A DNA stretch of 64,000 nucleotides from Globodera rostochiensis (GCA_018350325.1 JAEVLN010000030.1:248001-312000), one strand, 5' to 3'. Shown: positions 21,510 to 33,108, numbered from the stretch's first letter. Numbers and translations: made by a program. Notes: a model not told the origin generated them from the letters alone.

Positions 21510-22313
21510 CGTGCTGGGTCGTTTCGTAAAAACTGCCACCATGGGCGTTTCGTAAATTCGCCACTATTATAATATAAATATATACACATTTTTATCGAAC
21601 AAAAGGAATTAAAATTTTATTAACAAATATATAAAAATATAATTCAGAAATGATGTAGTTAGTAAATTTTCCATTATCCTTTTAGCCAGATGTCTATCCA
21701 AAGTCCTTAGGCTAAGTTCAATACCAATTTTCGTCCAATTTTTCCAATAAATCTCCGCGTGTTTTTATTTCTTTCTTAAAATACAGCTCAACCAAATTTT
21801 TTGCGCCTTGATTCGATGCATTTCTTCAATTCTAATGCCACAAATTAAAATTTGCTGTGCAGAAAACATTAAAGTTACTAAAAATGTAATTGCCTTCATC
21901 GTGCGAACAATAGGGGGGTGGTAGAAGCAAATAATAGGTAAATATTTTTCGGCGGCGCTTTCGAATTATTTGCCGTTATATTGTTCAAGAAAATAATAGG
22001 TGAATAAATTATTGTGAGCGCTTTCAATTTATTTGTCTGATCTGACGTTTACAAAATTATTTTGACCGATAAAAAATGTGAATGCACTTAATATATACAT
22101 GTATTATTAATATATAGTGGCAGATTTGTCTGATCTGACGTTTAAAATTTATTTTGATCGATAAAAAATGTGTATGCACTTAATATATACATGTGTATTA
22201 TATCAATATAATAGTGGCAGATTTACGAAACGCCCTGGCGAATTTACGAAACGCCATAGTGGCAGATTTACGAAACGCCCATGGTGGCAGTTTTTACGAA
22301 ACGACCTAGCACC
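21510..22313. mobile_element. Non-autonomous DNA transposon, Mutator-like
   Basis: The element is 804 bp. Its ends are long inverted repeats sharing GGTCGTTTCGTAAAAACTGC, CACCATGGGCGTTTCGTAAA and GCCACTAT. The 3' end carries extra copies of the GGCGTTTCGTAAAT...GCCA module. It is flanked by the direct repeat TTCAAACTT at 21501-21509 and 22314-22322. A 9-bp target duplication with long inverted repeats is typical of the Mutator superfamily. Inside, a ~95-bp unit is tandemly duplicated (22036-22225; TCTGATCTGACGTTT...GATAAAAAATGTG). No intact transposase is present. Confidence 0.85.
21655..21850 (-). pseudogene. Degenerate ORF inside the transposon
   Basis: The - strand gives MHRIKAQKIWLSCILRKK-stop, then in the same frame IYWKNWTKIGIELSLRTLDR and HLAKRIMENLL. 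The second part resembles a helix-turn-helix of the kind found in transposases, but one stop and the short length show it is broken. Assignment to a family is not possible. Confidence 0.35.
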
Positions 22314-22589
22314 TTCAAACTTTATCGCATATAAATAAGGTCTGAAAGTAGATCAAAATTAAACGATTAAAAAGTTTAAGCCTAATTTAAATTAAAACAA
22401 AAAAAAATATTTTTAACTGTGTTTAAATTTAAATAATAATAATTAATGCTTTAATCGTTTATTTAACTTAGGCGTTTCAAAATTTGACACTTCTTTGGCA
22501 AAACCTTGAAAAACCCTAGCCAATTATAGCTCAAATCATTTTTTCTGCATATTTTAGGAAATATTTGGTTTGGCATAAATTTTCTCGAC

Positions 22590-24641
22590 ATGAGCCCCTC
22601 CCAATCATTTCTGTGTTTGTTGTGCATTTTACTCGTCCATTTCCATGCCCAAATCGTTTTGGCCGATGTTACGGCCTCATTAAAAACATCGAACACTTGG
22701 AACGGAGGTGGCCAATACGTGCCGAACTTCAAGAACAATGACGGCTCCCAAATCGTGTGCTCCGTCAAATTCTCGTTGACGCCAATAAGCGGAGTAAAAA
22801 TAATGGGGGAAAATTGTGCCATAATTCAAACAGTGAATTCAAATTTGGGTTCCTCCGTGATTTTGTTTAGACATTTTTTGTCTGATTTTGCTTGATTTAC
22901 AAAAATTCCTAAATTATAATGACTTAATTTGAAGAGTGATTGATTTTATCTGATCGGGTTAGAAATATTCATATAAATCAGACTGGCATTTATATGCTTT
23001 TTTTGCGAATACGTTAGCGTGAGAGAAGCCAACCATAGCAGTTTCTGTGTCAACTTTTAGAATTAGTGCAACTTTCTAGCACACAAATCCCCAGAACTAA
23101 AAATGCTGGGTCAACTTCTTACAGCTGTTCTGATCGATCGATCACAAAAATAGATCGATCAATTGATTACAGTAAACTTTCATTCCGTAGACGTCCATCG
23201 TAAGCATATGGGGCGCTAACGCGGTCAGCGGCTCCTCCAACGTGTACACGTTGGCCGACAATGCCGACATTGCGCCGGGGGCAACAAATACAAATGCCGG
23301 AGTGAACATCAACGGAAACGACGCGCCCACACTTAAGCTGATCGAAGCCAAATATTACATCAACGGTTGGCATATTTAATTATGGGAAAGTAAAGAAATT
23401 AATAATGAAATCTTTTTATTGTATATGTATGAAAAGATAAATAAAATAAATTAAACAAATTTACATTGTTTAAACATTTGAATTTAAATTTTAATTGTTT
23501 ATAATATTTAGGCATCTGCGGTGGAGCGCCGAGCGGATCTTGTAAAAAAAAATATTAAATAAAAATTTGATTATTAATTTTTGGATCAATCCCCCCTATT
23601 CTCCCTATATTATCATTCAGTTTTTTAAAGGCATGGGCTGTCTGTCGAGCACGTCCACGGACGGGCCAATCAACCAGAACCTGAACAAGCCGTTCACGAA
23701 CAGTGTGTTCACATTCTACGGAGCGAGTGGACGCGGCGCGTGCGGCCTTGACGCGGGCGTGGTCGGTCAAGAGTCTCGATTTGTCTATAAAAAAATTGCG
23801 CACAATGGGATCCCGATCAGTTAGACGTTAAAATTGCACAAAATTGATCAGTAGTTTTGTTATGAACTGAACTGTCCTATTTATGTCTTACTGGAAAAAT
23901 TCGATGTTTAGCCCAAAATGTCGGCGGCCGGATCCGGCAATTTGTTCAAGTCGGATGGGCAATGGAAGGACGCGTGCCGGCAAGACAAACAGACAATGTT
24001 GGACGACCCGATTTGCAAGAACATTTGCGTGAAGATTGATTACAATGGGAAGAGGTGCGCAATTTGTTTGGATATTTTAAATTAAATTACTTAATAAAAG
24101 TTTTGCCCCCTTAAAGTCTGACCGTGCCAATCAACAACAAATGCCCGGAATGCCCGCCTACCCATGTGGATTTGTCGATTGACGCCTTCAACTATTTGGA
24201 GCCACGTGGGGGCGTTGTGGGCAAAGCGACGGGTTAGAATTACATATGTCGTTATAATTGATTTATATGGGGGCGTAATAATCCGGTCTCGTGGTCGAGA
24301 CAAGAAATTACCCCGAGATCGGCATGACAAAAAGCTCAGGATAATTCTAACCTTCCGGACTGGGGAATTTGTTTGGTGATCAAAGAGCCTAAATTGATTG
24401 ATTGACTTTTATCGATACTCAAGACAATATGCCGACATTTCTCTGGGTCGTGGACACTTGGCACCTGCTAGAATTCCAAACAACATTCCTAGACCCTTTT
24501 TTCAAAATTTAATTTTCTACAAATTTGCCTTAAAGAGATTTAAATTGTCTTAATTATAAGAGGAAACTAATGAAATACAAATTTATTTTAGGCGCTACGC
24601 TCACCTATTTAAAATGTCCGTCGAACATCAAAGCTTGCTGA
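22590..24641 (+). CDS. Secreted expansin with N-terminal CBM2 domain
   Basis: Seven exons: 22590-22793, 23191-23365, 23512-23541, 23631-23761, 23912-24054, 24117-24232, 24592-24641. All introns are GT-AG and phases agree, giving 282 residues. Residues 1-25 (MSPSQSFLCLLCILLVHFHA...) are a signal peptide. Residues 26-127 form a CBM2-like cellulose-binding module (TSNTWNGGGQYV, IVSIWGA). Residues 137-282 form the expansin double-psi barrel: FTFYGASGRGACGLD (163-177), MSAAGSGNLF, DPICKNICVKIDY, NNKCPECPPTHVDLSIDAF (His244, Asp246), GVVGKATG. Expansins disrupt non-covalent contacts between wall polysaccharides without hydrolysis. In plant-parasitic nematodes they are made in gland cells and injected through the stylet. 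Exons are much GC-richer than introns and flanks. The donor ending exon 4 (after GLDAGV) has an alternative one codon earlier. No frameshift or internal stop is seen. Confidence 0.93.
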
Positions 24642-26739
24642 ACATTTGGGGGCGTGAAAAATTTGAAATGACAAATCGATCAATTCAAATCTTTAAATAA
24701 AAGCGTTTTAAAATATTTCAATAGATAAAGGTTTAATAGCGTTAAATTTATTGGTCCCATATTTGGGCTTAATTTCACAAATTTTTTCCTTTTATTAACA
24801 CTAAAAGCAGCATTATGTTTCTATTCACCGAATCTAATTAATTTTTGGTGAGAACAAGCAAATAATGAGTACATTGTTTAGTTTATTTTTTGTCTAGCCA
24901 ATTTATTCGACAATGCCAGACGTCATTTTTTGAAAAAATAAATTTAATAAGTCCATTCAATCCTTTTTATGAATTTTGAAAATTGTAAAATCTTTAACTT
25001 TACAATAAAAATTGATATGTCTTTTTATTTTGTTATTTTTGATATATTTCAATTTTAGAAGATTATTTCTATTTTTGAAAACTTTTTTTAAATTTTTACG
25101 GGGTGGCTCATTTCCGGGGTAAGCGGCTCATTACTGCACTCATAAAATCCTGATACTTACTTGGCCTGAAGATTTAAAGGTTTATCATACGATTTTCAAT
25201 AATTTTTATTTAAATTTAACAGTTGTAGGGAGCAGGTATAAAAGGTTTAGCAAAATTCAAAGCTTTATTATATATATATTTTTTTAAATTGTATTGATAA
25301 AATTATCAAATACATTATTTTTAACAAAAAATTTTAGTGCTTATCTTTTAGTTCTTTCTTATTTATTTTTAGATATCTTTAGAAAATATTGCCATACTTT
25401 TTTTGTTTCAATAAAAATTATTATTTATTTTACTGAAAACTCGTTTATCCATTAGTCAATGACAACCCGTGATGCTTTAGCGGTTGTACCATTGCATCAG
25501 AAAAAATGCTTATATAAAAAATATAACAATTGTACCCTCTTATAAAAAATAAGGAAAAAATTTAGAATAAAGAAAATTGAACTTTTTGTACAAAATATAA
25601 TTAAATTAACATAAAAGATAACACAATGGATATATCAGAAAAATTATTTAAAGTTTTTTAAATGGGAAAAAAATAGTTTAAACAGCTTTGTGTTTCCCCA
25701 AAAATGCGCCCACTAACATTTTATGAATATAAACAAAAAAACAAATTATAAATTTTAATCAAATTAAATGTTTGTATCTAATTGATAGTGCAATAAATTG
25801 TGCAATTAAAATAAAAAACATTTTATTAAATATTCTGAACCAATGTTTTACGCCTATTCAATCATTATAATAGAAGAAACCCAGTATTCGACAAAGAAAA
25901 ATTGTAAATTTAAACGGATTAAATGCCAAAAAATCAAAATCAAATAAAAATAATAAGTGTAACAAAATCTGCATAAGCAAAACATTAATCAAAAATATAA
26001 AACAGTAAGACTTTGTCCCAGAAAGTCAAACAATCGCCGTATTATTTAAAAAAGACTTTATCAAATAAAATATTATTTTAACAATCATGAACGCACTTGC
26101 GCAGAGCGGCGACATGATTATTCAAACAATTGGATCAATTTAAAAATATTTAAACCTAACATTTTCTAGTAATTTTAAAGTACAAAAAATATAGAGTTAA
26201 TATAAAATTCCAAACAATTAAAATTTTGAAATAAGGTTAATTGAAAAAATTTATGCATCAAAGAAAATGTGATATAAAAGTAGTTACAAAAGACTTAACT
26301 TGCCGATTTTTAAAATATTATGTAAAATATTTATCTGAAACAAACCCACTCTTAAGATGGGCTGCACTCACAGAAAAAAAGAAAGTCCGGAAGACAAGCT
26401 CTAAGAAAGTAAAATAAATTATAAAAATGCCATATTAAACTTTAATTTTAAAAAATATGTAAATTATGAAAAGAAAAATGATTTTTTTTTCTCATAAATT
26501 TATAATTTTAAAGTAACTTATAAATACAATCACTTAAAAGAAAATAAATTATACCAATATAGAGAGAGAAGAGTTAATTTAATAAATATCGGATACGAAT
26601 ATAAATAATTTAAAAACTTTATTTACAAAATTAAATATAAAAATACGATTTAAGGATACCACGCTAAAAAAAGGTTCTTTTAGCAAAATCAACAATCGGC
26701 AAAAAGCCGCAAAACGGCGCGGAATTAAAATGAAAGAAT
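24642..26739. other. AT-rich 3' flank with weak islands
   Basis: The first part (to about 25400) is T-rich and includes GGGGTGGCTCATTTCCGGGG and a related AAGCGGCTCATTACTGCAC at 25100-25140, probably a repeat fragment. On the - strand MVQPLKHHGLSLTNG-stop is open at 25454-25500. At 26089-26125 a short island is open on both strands. No gene can be assigned. Confidence 0.35.
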
Positions 26740-26871
26740 TCAACCGGCAAGTCCGCGACGCGCGCGACAACCACGCCAATAATAAGGCCCGGTACGCCTC
26801 ACCACGAAATTGGACACTTCATCCTTCTCTGGTTTCAACCAGGCCAAACCGAATATAAATATAGGCCCATA
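26740..26871 (-). CDS. Exon candidate
   Basis: The - frame reads IFGLAWLKPEKDEVSNFVVR, then RTGPYYWRGCRARRGLAG-stop, in a GC-rich island. A GTGAGG donor follows DEVSNFV, so the exon may end there. The + strand is also open over 70 codons (RQKAAKRRGIKMKEFNRQVR, then DARDNHANNKARYASPRNW), and a second - frame gives a 66-residue ORF. Coding is likely but the frame is unsettled. Confidence 0.4.
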   Translation of the reverse strand, partial: YGPIFIFGLAWLKPEKDEVSNFVVRRTGPYYWRGCRARRGLAG

Positions 26872-27151
26872 TTACCCACACAATCAAACACAACCCATTT
26901 TATTGCGAAATTTCACCACTAAACCTTACAAACCTATCTTTGAAATTAAAAACAAATTGAGGATTAAATAATTTTTAAAAAATTCTTGTAAAAATAAAAA
27001 CACTAACCTTGTCGCCACATTTAATAATTATCTAAAAAATATAAAAAATTAAAATGCGAAATATGCCATTCTTTTTAAATTAAATTAAATATAAAATGTT
27101 CTTTTAAAAATGCTCAAAATTTATTAAAAAGCTATAAGTTAAGAAACAACA

Positions 27152-27418
27152 ATGCAATGTTTAATAAAAGCCTTTGGAAAAGCATATAAAGTAGAGACCG
27201 AAAAACAAAAAAATTTTGGTTTTGGTTTTTTGGGTTGTTTTTGGGATTTTCGGTACCAAACTTTTTTAAGCGATTTTTCAACAAAAATGGATATTATGTT
27301 AGCTGCTCGCCGTACTCAGTTAGCTTTTGTCAAATTCGTATGCAAAATGCAAAATTTTATAAAAATTAAAATTGTTATGCTAGCATTTGAACAAAATTGT
27401 ACTTATTTTATGGTGTAA
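27152..27418 (+). CDS. ORF of 88 residues
   Basis: An ATG-start frame begins MQCLIKAFGKAYKVETEKQK. Its best coding-like part is MDIMLAARRTQLAFVKFVCK. Much of it is AT-rich, and the true exon may be smaller. It lies at the change to a T-rich block. No family. Confidence 0.3.
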   Translation: MQCLIKAFGKAYKVETEKQKNFGFGFLGCFWDFRYQTFLSDFSTKMDIMLAARRTQLAFVKFVCKMQNFIKIKIVMLAFEQNCTYFMV

Positions 27419-27666
27419 ATTTATTTTAAGTGTAATCATTTTGATTAAATTGTTTCATTATTCATTCTTTTGAATCTTAAGCTTTATTTAAATTTTCATA
27501 TTTTAATAATTTTTTATTTGTCCTACATTCTTTTTGATTTATTAATTTTAGCAATTCTAGATTATTCTGAGTGCCCTTTTTAATGGACGATTTTTGCATC
27601 CTTTTTTTGTTGCCCAAAACTGACAATATTAAACAAACATTTGTGTTACTTATATATTTAAATTAA

Positions 27667-27798
27667 TTAAATTATTTATATTTACACATTTTATTTTTCA
27701 AAATCCTTGATGTGAAGTTGCCAGTAAATTATGAAACAAAAATTCATCAACTCCGTTTTGCACAAACCTCTGTTTTGCAACACCAATTTTTAAGATGA
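27667..27798 (+). CDS. Exon candidate
   Basis: The + frame is open 43 codons, including FKILDVKLPVNYETKIHQLR then FAQTSVLQHQFLR-stop. The block is T-rich. A - ORF of 65 residues overlaps and is taken as a shadow. Confidence 0.35.
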   Translation, partial: LNYLYLHILFFKILDVKLPVNYETKIHQLRFAQTSVLQHQFLR

Positions 27799-28235
27799 AT
27801 TTGTACTTTTTATATTCATTATTTTGATCTTTATTTCTGGCTCGATGATATGAATAGAGCTTGTTTTTCATTTTTAAATTTAAAGCATTAATCATTATAA
27901 TTTAAAAAAAAAACCAAGAATCTGTTAATAAATTTCAACTCTTTAATTTAAAATTTTTAAGGTTGGGAACTTTTGATAAAATTACGTGTGATTTATGATT
28001 TTTTTTACGTTTTTTTTTTATTTTAATTTTTTAATTTTTTGTCAACTTTGTTTTAATAAATATTATTATTTTTTATAATTTAATTTAAATGCTATTTAAT
28101 TTGACTAGCTTAAAATGTTTATTCATTTTGAATCGTTTTTTGTCTCCATTCTGCAAATTATTCAAAAGAAAATTAAGAATTAACTTAAACATTATTTTTA
28201 ATTAATTCACGGGTTGTATAATCATCGGTAAATTG

Positions 28236-28277
28236 TTAGAATCTGTACCCAACAGCGAGGTCTGCCAAAACGAAACG
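28236..28277 (-). pseudogene. Exon with premature stop (copy A of the 37000-37098 exon)
   Basis: After the conserved acceptor AAATTTTTGTTCAG the frame reads RFVLADLAVGYRF and then TAA, where copy B has AAA and continues KQFTDDYTTRELI. The remaining sequence is otherwise kept, so copy A is probably non-functional here. Alternatively this is not the coding frame. Confidence 0.45.
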
Positions 28278-29845
28278 CTGAACAAAAATTTGAGTGATTG
28301 AAGTAAACGATTTTGAATTTGAAAAGAATTATTGGTAACAGCCGATTGAAATGCGATTAAATTTATAATTAAAAATAAAAATAAAAACATTTCAATTATT
28401 GTATGACTTTCGAGGCCATTTTGCCGTCCCCGGAGTTCAAACAATTGTGCGGTGAAGTGACGCATCGTATCTGGACATTTCATATGTAATGAATAGTAAT
28501 AAACTATAAACCTATTTTAAAGGTTAATAAAAATTACCCATAAAATGTATATTAAATAAACGAAAAATATAATAAATAAAAAATGTTAGATTGGCAAACG
28601 TATTTAAAACACTTAAAACGCTTTCTTAGAAGAAGCCAAACAATTGAGAAGACATAAAGCAAACAGCAAAAAACATATAAATTATTACTTTTAAAAAGGC
28701 AAAAGATTTGTCTTTATGAAAAACTTTTCATTATTTTGATAAATGTGATTATATATTATCAGAGAAGAAACATAAACTGTAAGTATTTAACGAATTCAAA
28801 ATTTTTACTTTATTAATAATTGCTAAGAAAGTAAAAATTGTATTTTTAACAATATAATAAAAATTGTAAAAGCTGAAAAAAACACAAATTATTAAGCAGA
28901 ATTCTAAAAGAAATAAAAAACGAACACCATGGGACGGACTTTGAATTAATGAAGTTAAAAATAATGTTAAAAAATTTAGAAAATCTAACTAAATGACAAA
29001 ATAACTTTTAAAATCATTAATAACTATTTTGTTTATAAGACTTTGCAAATAACATAAAATAAACAAACTCAAACAATGCCATTGAAAAATTAAGGCTCAA
29101 TTGTAAAAAATTTAAAAAAAAGGAAGTAGAAAATAAAATTTGCTAACAAATTAAAAACTATTATAAATAACCAAAATAAAATAAGGTTTTCCTGAAAGCT
29201 CGAATTCAGCATGAAAAGAGAGCCTTTAAAAATAACGACTACATCGCATTGCAAAAACTAAAAACTTCAATAAATCACAAAATACGTAAAATTAAAATTA
29301 CTTATTTAAATAATCTCGATAACATATTTTGAAACTGTAAATTTTTCGTTAAGAAAAAATCATACACGTGATCATTACAATAAAGCTGCCCCTACCTAGA
29401 GAAAGATTTGCATTTATCAAGCATTATTATTTTTCATTGTATTATAACAAAAATTTATAGGATTTTTAAACAGGTTAAGACCAGAGCAATTCGCAACGCC
29501 GTAAAACTAACACATCTGCAAATAATGCATTTATATCAAAAATAATAAATTATACATCATAAGCTTCATAATAAAAATCAACGAATACGACAAAATGTTA
29601 AACCAAAAAACTAAGTGCAACATCCTATATTATGCTTTAATAAAAAAATTTATATCATTTACAAAATTTTAAATAATTAAATTTAAACCCAAAAATTCTT
29701 TCCAAATTTAGGATGAAATTTGGCAGATATATAATATATACAGCAACTCACGCCACAACAATAAATAAAAAAAATTTTGTAATAAAAAAGATTTAGTTAA
29801 TGATTGATAAACTATATTATTAAAATATTCATGTAAAAAAGTAAA

Positions 29846-30073
29846 TTATGATTTTAGATGGGGCAGGTACAAACAGCATGTGGCAACACTTCGGTTTTCG
29901 GGACGACGTGCTAAATGCCAACTACAGCATGCCGAATGGACTGCAGAGTTTACTCCATTGGTACATATTGCATAATATGAACTTAAATATAAAGTAGATT
30001 TGGTTTCTTGAGAACCCATTAGACAAAAAAAAATAATACAGAAAATTTTTATAAAATAAACAATTAAAGCCAT
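29846..30073 (-). CDS. Possible small secreted cysteine-rich protein (copy A)
   Basis: The ATG-start frame gives 75 residues. The first 20 (MALIVYFIKIFCIIFFCLMG) look like a signal peptide. The mature part contains CT, SACCSWHLARRPENRSVATC and C. Copy B at 38558-38743 shares the start MALIVYF and the elements ACC, LAR-P and VATCC. Spacing between the CC pairs differs by five residues (15 nt), so the frame is preserved. T-rich DNA encodes hydrophobic residues by default, so the signal peptide could be chance. The + strand is also open in both copies (SMWQHFGFRDDVLNANYSMP here). Confidence 0.42.
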   Translation of the reverse strand: MALIVYFIKIFCIIFFCLMGSQETKSTLYLSSYYAICTNGVNSAVHSACCSWHLARRPENRSVATCCLYLPHLKS

Positions 30074-30376
30074 TGATGGAGTTTTATTTACTGTTATTTA
30101 TTTCAATCAAAAAGCCTGGAATACAACTTTACTAATTATTTTAAATAAAATTTTTAAAAATAATGTCAATATAAATAAACTTAATTTAACATTTACCCAC
30201 TTATTTGTTATTTACGATTGATAAAATTGCCAACATTTAATTTTCTTATTTAATTATCAATAAAACAGCTGTGATATTAGCGTTAAACATCCAAAAAAGC
30301 CAATGAGTGACAGTGAGTAGTTGTATACAAATCAATACAAAAAAAAAGGTTAATTAACTTGCTGATAACTTTTAAG

Positions 30377-30610
30377 CTAAATGAGGCTACATAAAATGCA
30401 ATTCTTTCGAAATAACAAATACAAATGTACTTTGAACGCCATCAAAAAAGAGAGCATAAATATTGTTTTAAAAAAATCCCAAAAAACAGCCAAATCGATT
30501 GACTTTTTATTGCAGATCTCAATCAATGGAGGAAAGCGGATTCCCGAAGAAAGCTTCTTATGAAACAACAACTTATTTCGTGAAAACAAAATCCTGATAA
30601 ATTTTTCCAA
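30377..30610 (-). CDS. ORF of 77 residues in copy A
   Basis: The frame begins MEKFIRILFSRNKLLFHKKL then SSGIRFPPLIEICNKKSIDL and is followed by a hydrophobic AT-rich part. The copy B equivalent (about 39080-39210) keeps ICNKKSID but is rearranged upstream and stops early. It may be an exon plus intron. Confidence 0.3.
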   Translation of the reverse strand: MEKFIRILFSRNKLLFHKKLSSGIRFPPLIEICNKKSIDLAVFWDFFKTIFMLSFLMAFKVHLYLLFRKNCILCSLI

Positions 30611-31053
30611 ATAAAATTAGAAGTTAAAGAACAAATATGTATATAAATTAATACATTAATTTAGTGTTTTAAAATTTTAAATTGGAAAATGTTAAATATA
30701 AAAATATAAATTACTATCAAAAACGAATTCATAAAAACAATAATTTCTTAATTTCAAAATTTCAAAATTCCAAAATTTTCTTACAAAGTATTTTAAGAAT
30801 AGGTATTGTAACCCAAATTATAATCAAATTATATATTACATAATAAAAAATAAACTCAAATGAAAATAATTTATTAATAAATTAATAATTCGACATATTT
30901 GTTGCATATAACATGCGCTACCAATAAACATGTAATTTGCAGAACAGATGCGTCGAGACTTGTTTAATAAATACTGCGGTACCAATACATCTTTTTGTTT
31001 TTTTTAAAGCGTCATAATTGTCTAGTGTTACTAAATTTATTTTTTAATGGTTT

Positions 31054-31242
31054 TTGCTTACAAATGGATTTAAAAGCACATTTTTTGAAAACAAAAACCA
31101 CTTATTTATGACATGTTTTCCATTAAATTGCAGTTTATTTGTCTTCGAAGGCAAATTTGAAATAAGAAAAGTTCTGACTACCATACTATTTTTAATTATT
31201 TTTTGGGTCGTTCTTTTTTTTTGGTTTAGAAAATTGAATTGA
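31054..31242 (+). CDS. Exon candidate in a 62-residue frame
   Basis: The part after an ATTAAATTGCAG acceptor reads LFVFEGKFEIRK, with a donor-like GTTCTG after it. The rest is AT-rich. The block is T-rich. Confidence 0.3.
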   Translation: MLTNGFKSTFFENKNHLFMTCFPLNCSLFVFEGKFEIRKVLTTILFLIIFWVVLFFWFRKLN

Positions 31243-31551
31243 ATATTTAATTTTTACATTTTTTTTGCTTGGAATTGTAAGTATGAGTATGATTACAAAA
31301 ACTCAATCGTTTTATTCATAATTTAGCGGTTTTTCTCCGTTTTAATATAAAAATCAATTCTTTGTTTATTTTTTTATTAAATGTATTACTTTCTCCCTTT
31401 TTGCATAATTTTATCATTTTCATAAAAAGATGAACTTTTCTAATTTTTAGATTGTTAATATTTAGTTTAAAATGTTTTCAACAGCACATGTATAATTTTG
31501 TTTTCAAAAAAAACCCCACATAATTTACATGGTTTATACAGATTTAACATA

Positions 31552-32636
31552 CCGTATTTTTCCTATTAGTAACCCCGGGGTTACTATTGTTCAAACCCCC
31601 CTCGAGGGGGGGTCACTATTAGAGAGGGGGTTTCAAATGGAGAGGGGGTTACTATTTTTCAATGTATTATTTTGAAAAAATTTACATAATTTGAAATTTT
31701 ATATTATTTTTCTGAACCAAAATAAATTTTTGTAATAACAAAAAGCATGTGGAATTTGAATTTTGATAAAATTTGGATAGGAAGCGCATTAGAGATTGGT
31801 CAAATCAAGAGCAACCGCTGCTGTATTTGAAATAAAATGGAGTTACAAGTTCAGGGCTAGATTGTTTTTCGTTTTATTTTGTGCTTTTTGCATAATTTTG
31901 AGGGCAAATAATTTTTGGAATATAATTTTTGAAAAAAAGTTTGAATTCGAGTTCGGGGTTCAAAACCGGTGTTGAAATGGAGGTCAATTTATGCAGAAAA
32001 TTTTTTTTTCACGACTTTTAATAATCATTGGCGCATTGTCCGGGAGGGAGCCTGTCCAGCACCGTGAAGTCTCTAACGTTTTCCATATTTTGATTCCCTA
32101 CAAAATAATTTTATTAAAAATTAAGAAAAAGGAATCGGAAAGTTGCACTCAATTTTTTTTATAAATGACAACCAATCTCCCTGCAAAAAGAACAGTTTTG
32201 CTTTTGCTTTCACTATTCTCTGATGTTCTGACTATCTATTTTAAAGCATCGACTTGTTTCCTTAATTGAATGGGATTTGATGAAGTTGCGATTTCGATTA
32301 TTTTCGCCGATTCTTCGTCACTTATTTTTTATTAGTAAATGCTAAATTTTTAAAGTAAATAGTAAATGGCAAAAATACAACCTTATTTCGGTATCATGTG
32401 GTTTGTCTTTTTGCAAATCGGTTGTTGTATTGCGGGTTCGAATCCCGGGACTTATTTTTAAAAAACGAATCCCAAGAGCCAAAATATTACCGTTATTGTC
32501 TTGTTAATTTCCCGCAAAAGTTGAATTTTCAGAAAATGTATCGTACTTAATTTTTAAAACTCACGGCTTGGGGGGGGGGGGTTACAATTAGAGGGGGGTT
32601 TCAAATGGAGAGGGGGTTACTATAGAGAAAATAAGG
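31552..32636. mobile_element. DNA transposon with TA target site and G/C-run termini
   Basis: The ends are inverted: CCGTATTTTTCCTATTAGTA at the left and, read on the other strand, CCTTATTTTCTCTATAGTAA at the right, each flanked by TA. Both ends continue into AACCCCC runs and share the module TTTCAAATGGAGAGGGGGTT. A palindrome of GTAACC/GGTTAC and CCCCCCTCGAGGGGGGG lies near the left end. The interior has no convincing transposase. This fits a non-autonomous Tc1/mariner-pogo-type element. Confidence 0.7.
32400..32455 (+). other. tRNA-derived fragment inside the transposon
   Basis: GCGGGTTCGAATCCCGGGA is a near-perfect T-arm with TTCGAAT loop. The rest of a cloverleaf cannot be folded by eye, so this is a tRNA relic or SINE piece. 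Confidence 0.45.
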
Positions 32637-33108
32637 TAATACGTCTGGGTTAAAAAAGCCTGATATCGTCCTATGATTACTTTTTTATTGGTATCAAGAA
32701 CTTTAATATATTTTAATGGCGCTCATAAAAGATAATATGAAATGTTCTATAGGCATAAAGCCATAGTATAAATTTTAAAGTTAAATAATATGCCTTGACT
32801 TAGTAATGTTTAAAAATTCGTATAATATTTAACCTTTAATTTAATAATTTAAAAATTTAATTAATATTTAATTTTGCTGCTAATTATAAAATTTTAAATT
32901 TCAATTAATTTATGCCTTTGTATCTTGGCAAATAATTTAACCAGGGTAAACTATTTACTATTTTTTTCTTATGCAATAAAAAATGTTTAACTTATTTATT
33001 TTTATTATTTGTGCAATTTATTATCTGTATTTGTTGATAATTCTTTTGAATATTATTAATATTTGTTTTATAAAGTTTTAATTTATTCCTTTGTTAATTT
33101 CCTAATGA

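Larger units (their letters stand above)
27955..30835 (-). repeat. Segmental duplication, copy A
   Basis: Long tracts match 36370-40850 in the same order and orientation, for example TTGGGAACTTTTGATAAAAT (27964 and 36372), TTAATTCACGGGTTGTATAA (28203 and 37024), GCCAAACAATTGAGA (28635 and 37917), AAACAGCTGTGATATTAGCG (30263 and 38950) and CAACTTATTTCGTGAAAACA (30569 and 40621). The copies differ by many small indels. Copy A lacks about 1.4 kb present in copy B. Confidence 0.9.

Noticed and set aside
22463..24379. Several ORFs of 68-119 residues on both strands over the expansin locus
   Set aside because: They are shadows of the expansin exons in other frames, or exon-intron read-through; only the spliced + model gives the conserved motifs.
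28403..28489. Plus-strand ORF MTFEAILPSPEFKQLCGEVT with its copy at 37213
   Set aside because: It is attractive because both copies start with ATG, but a 16-17-base deletion shifts the frame in one copy and the block composition points to the - strand. Unresolved rather than disproved.
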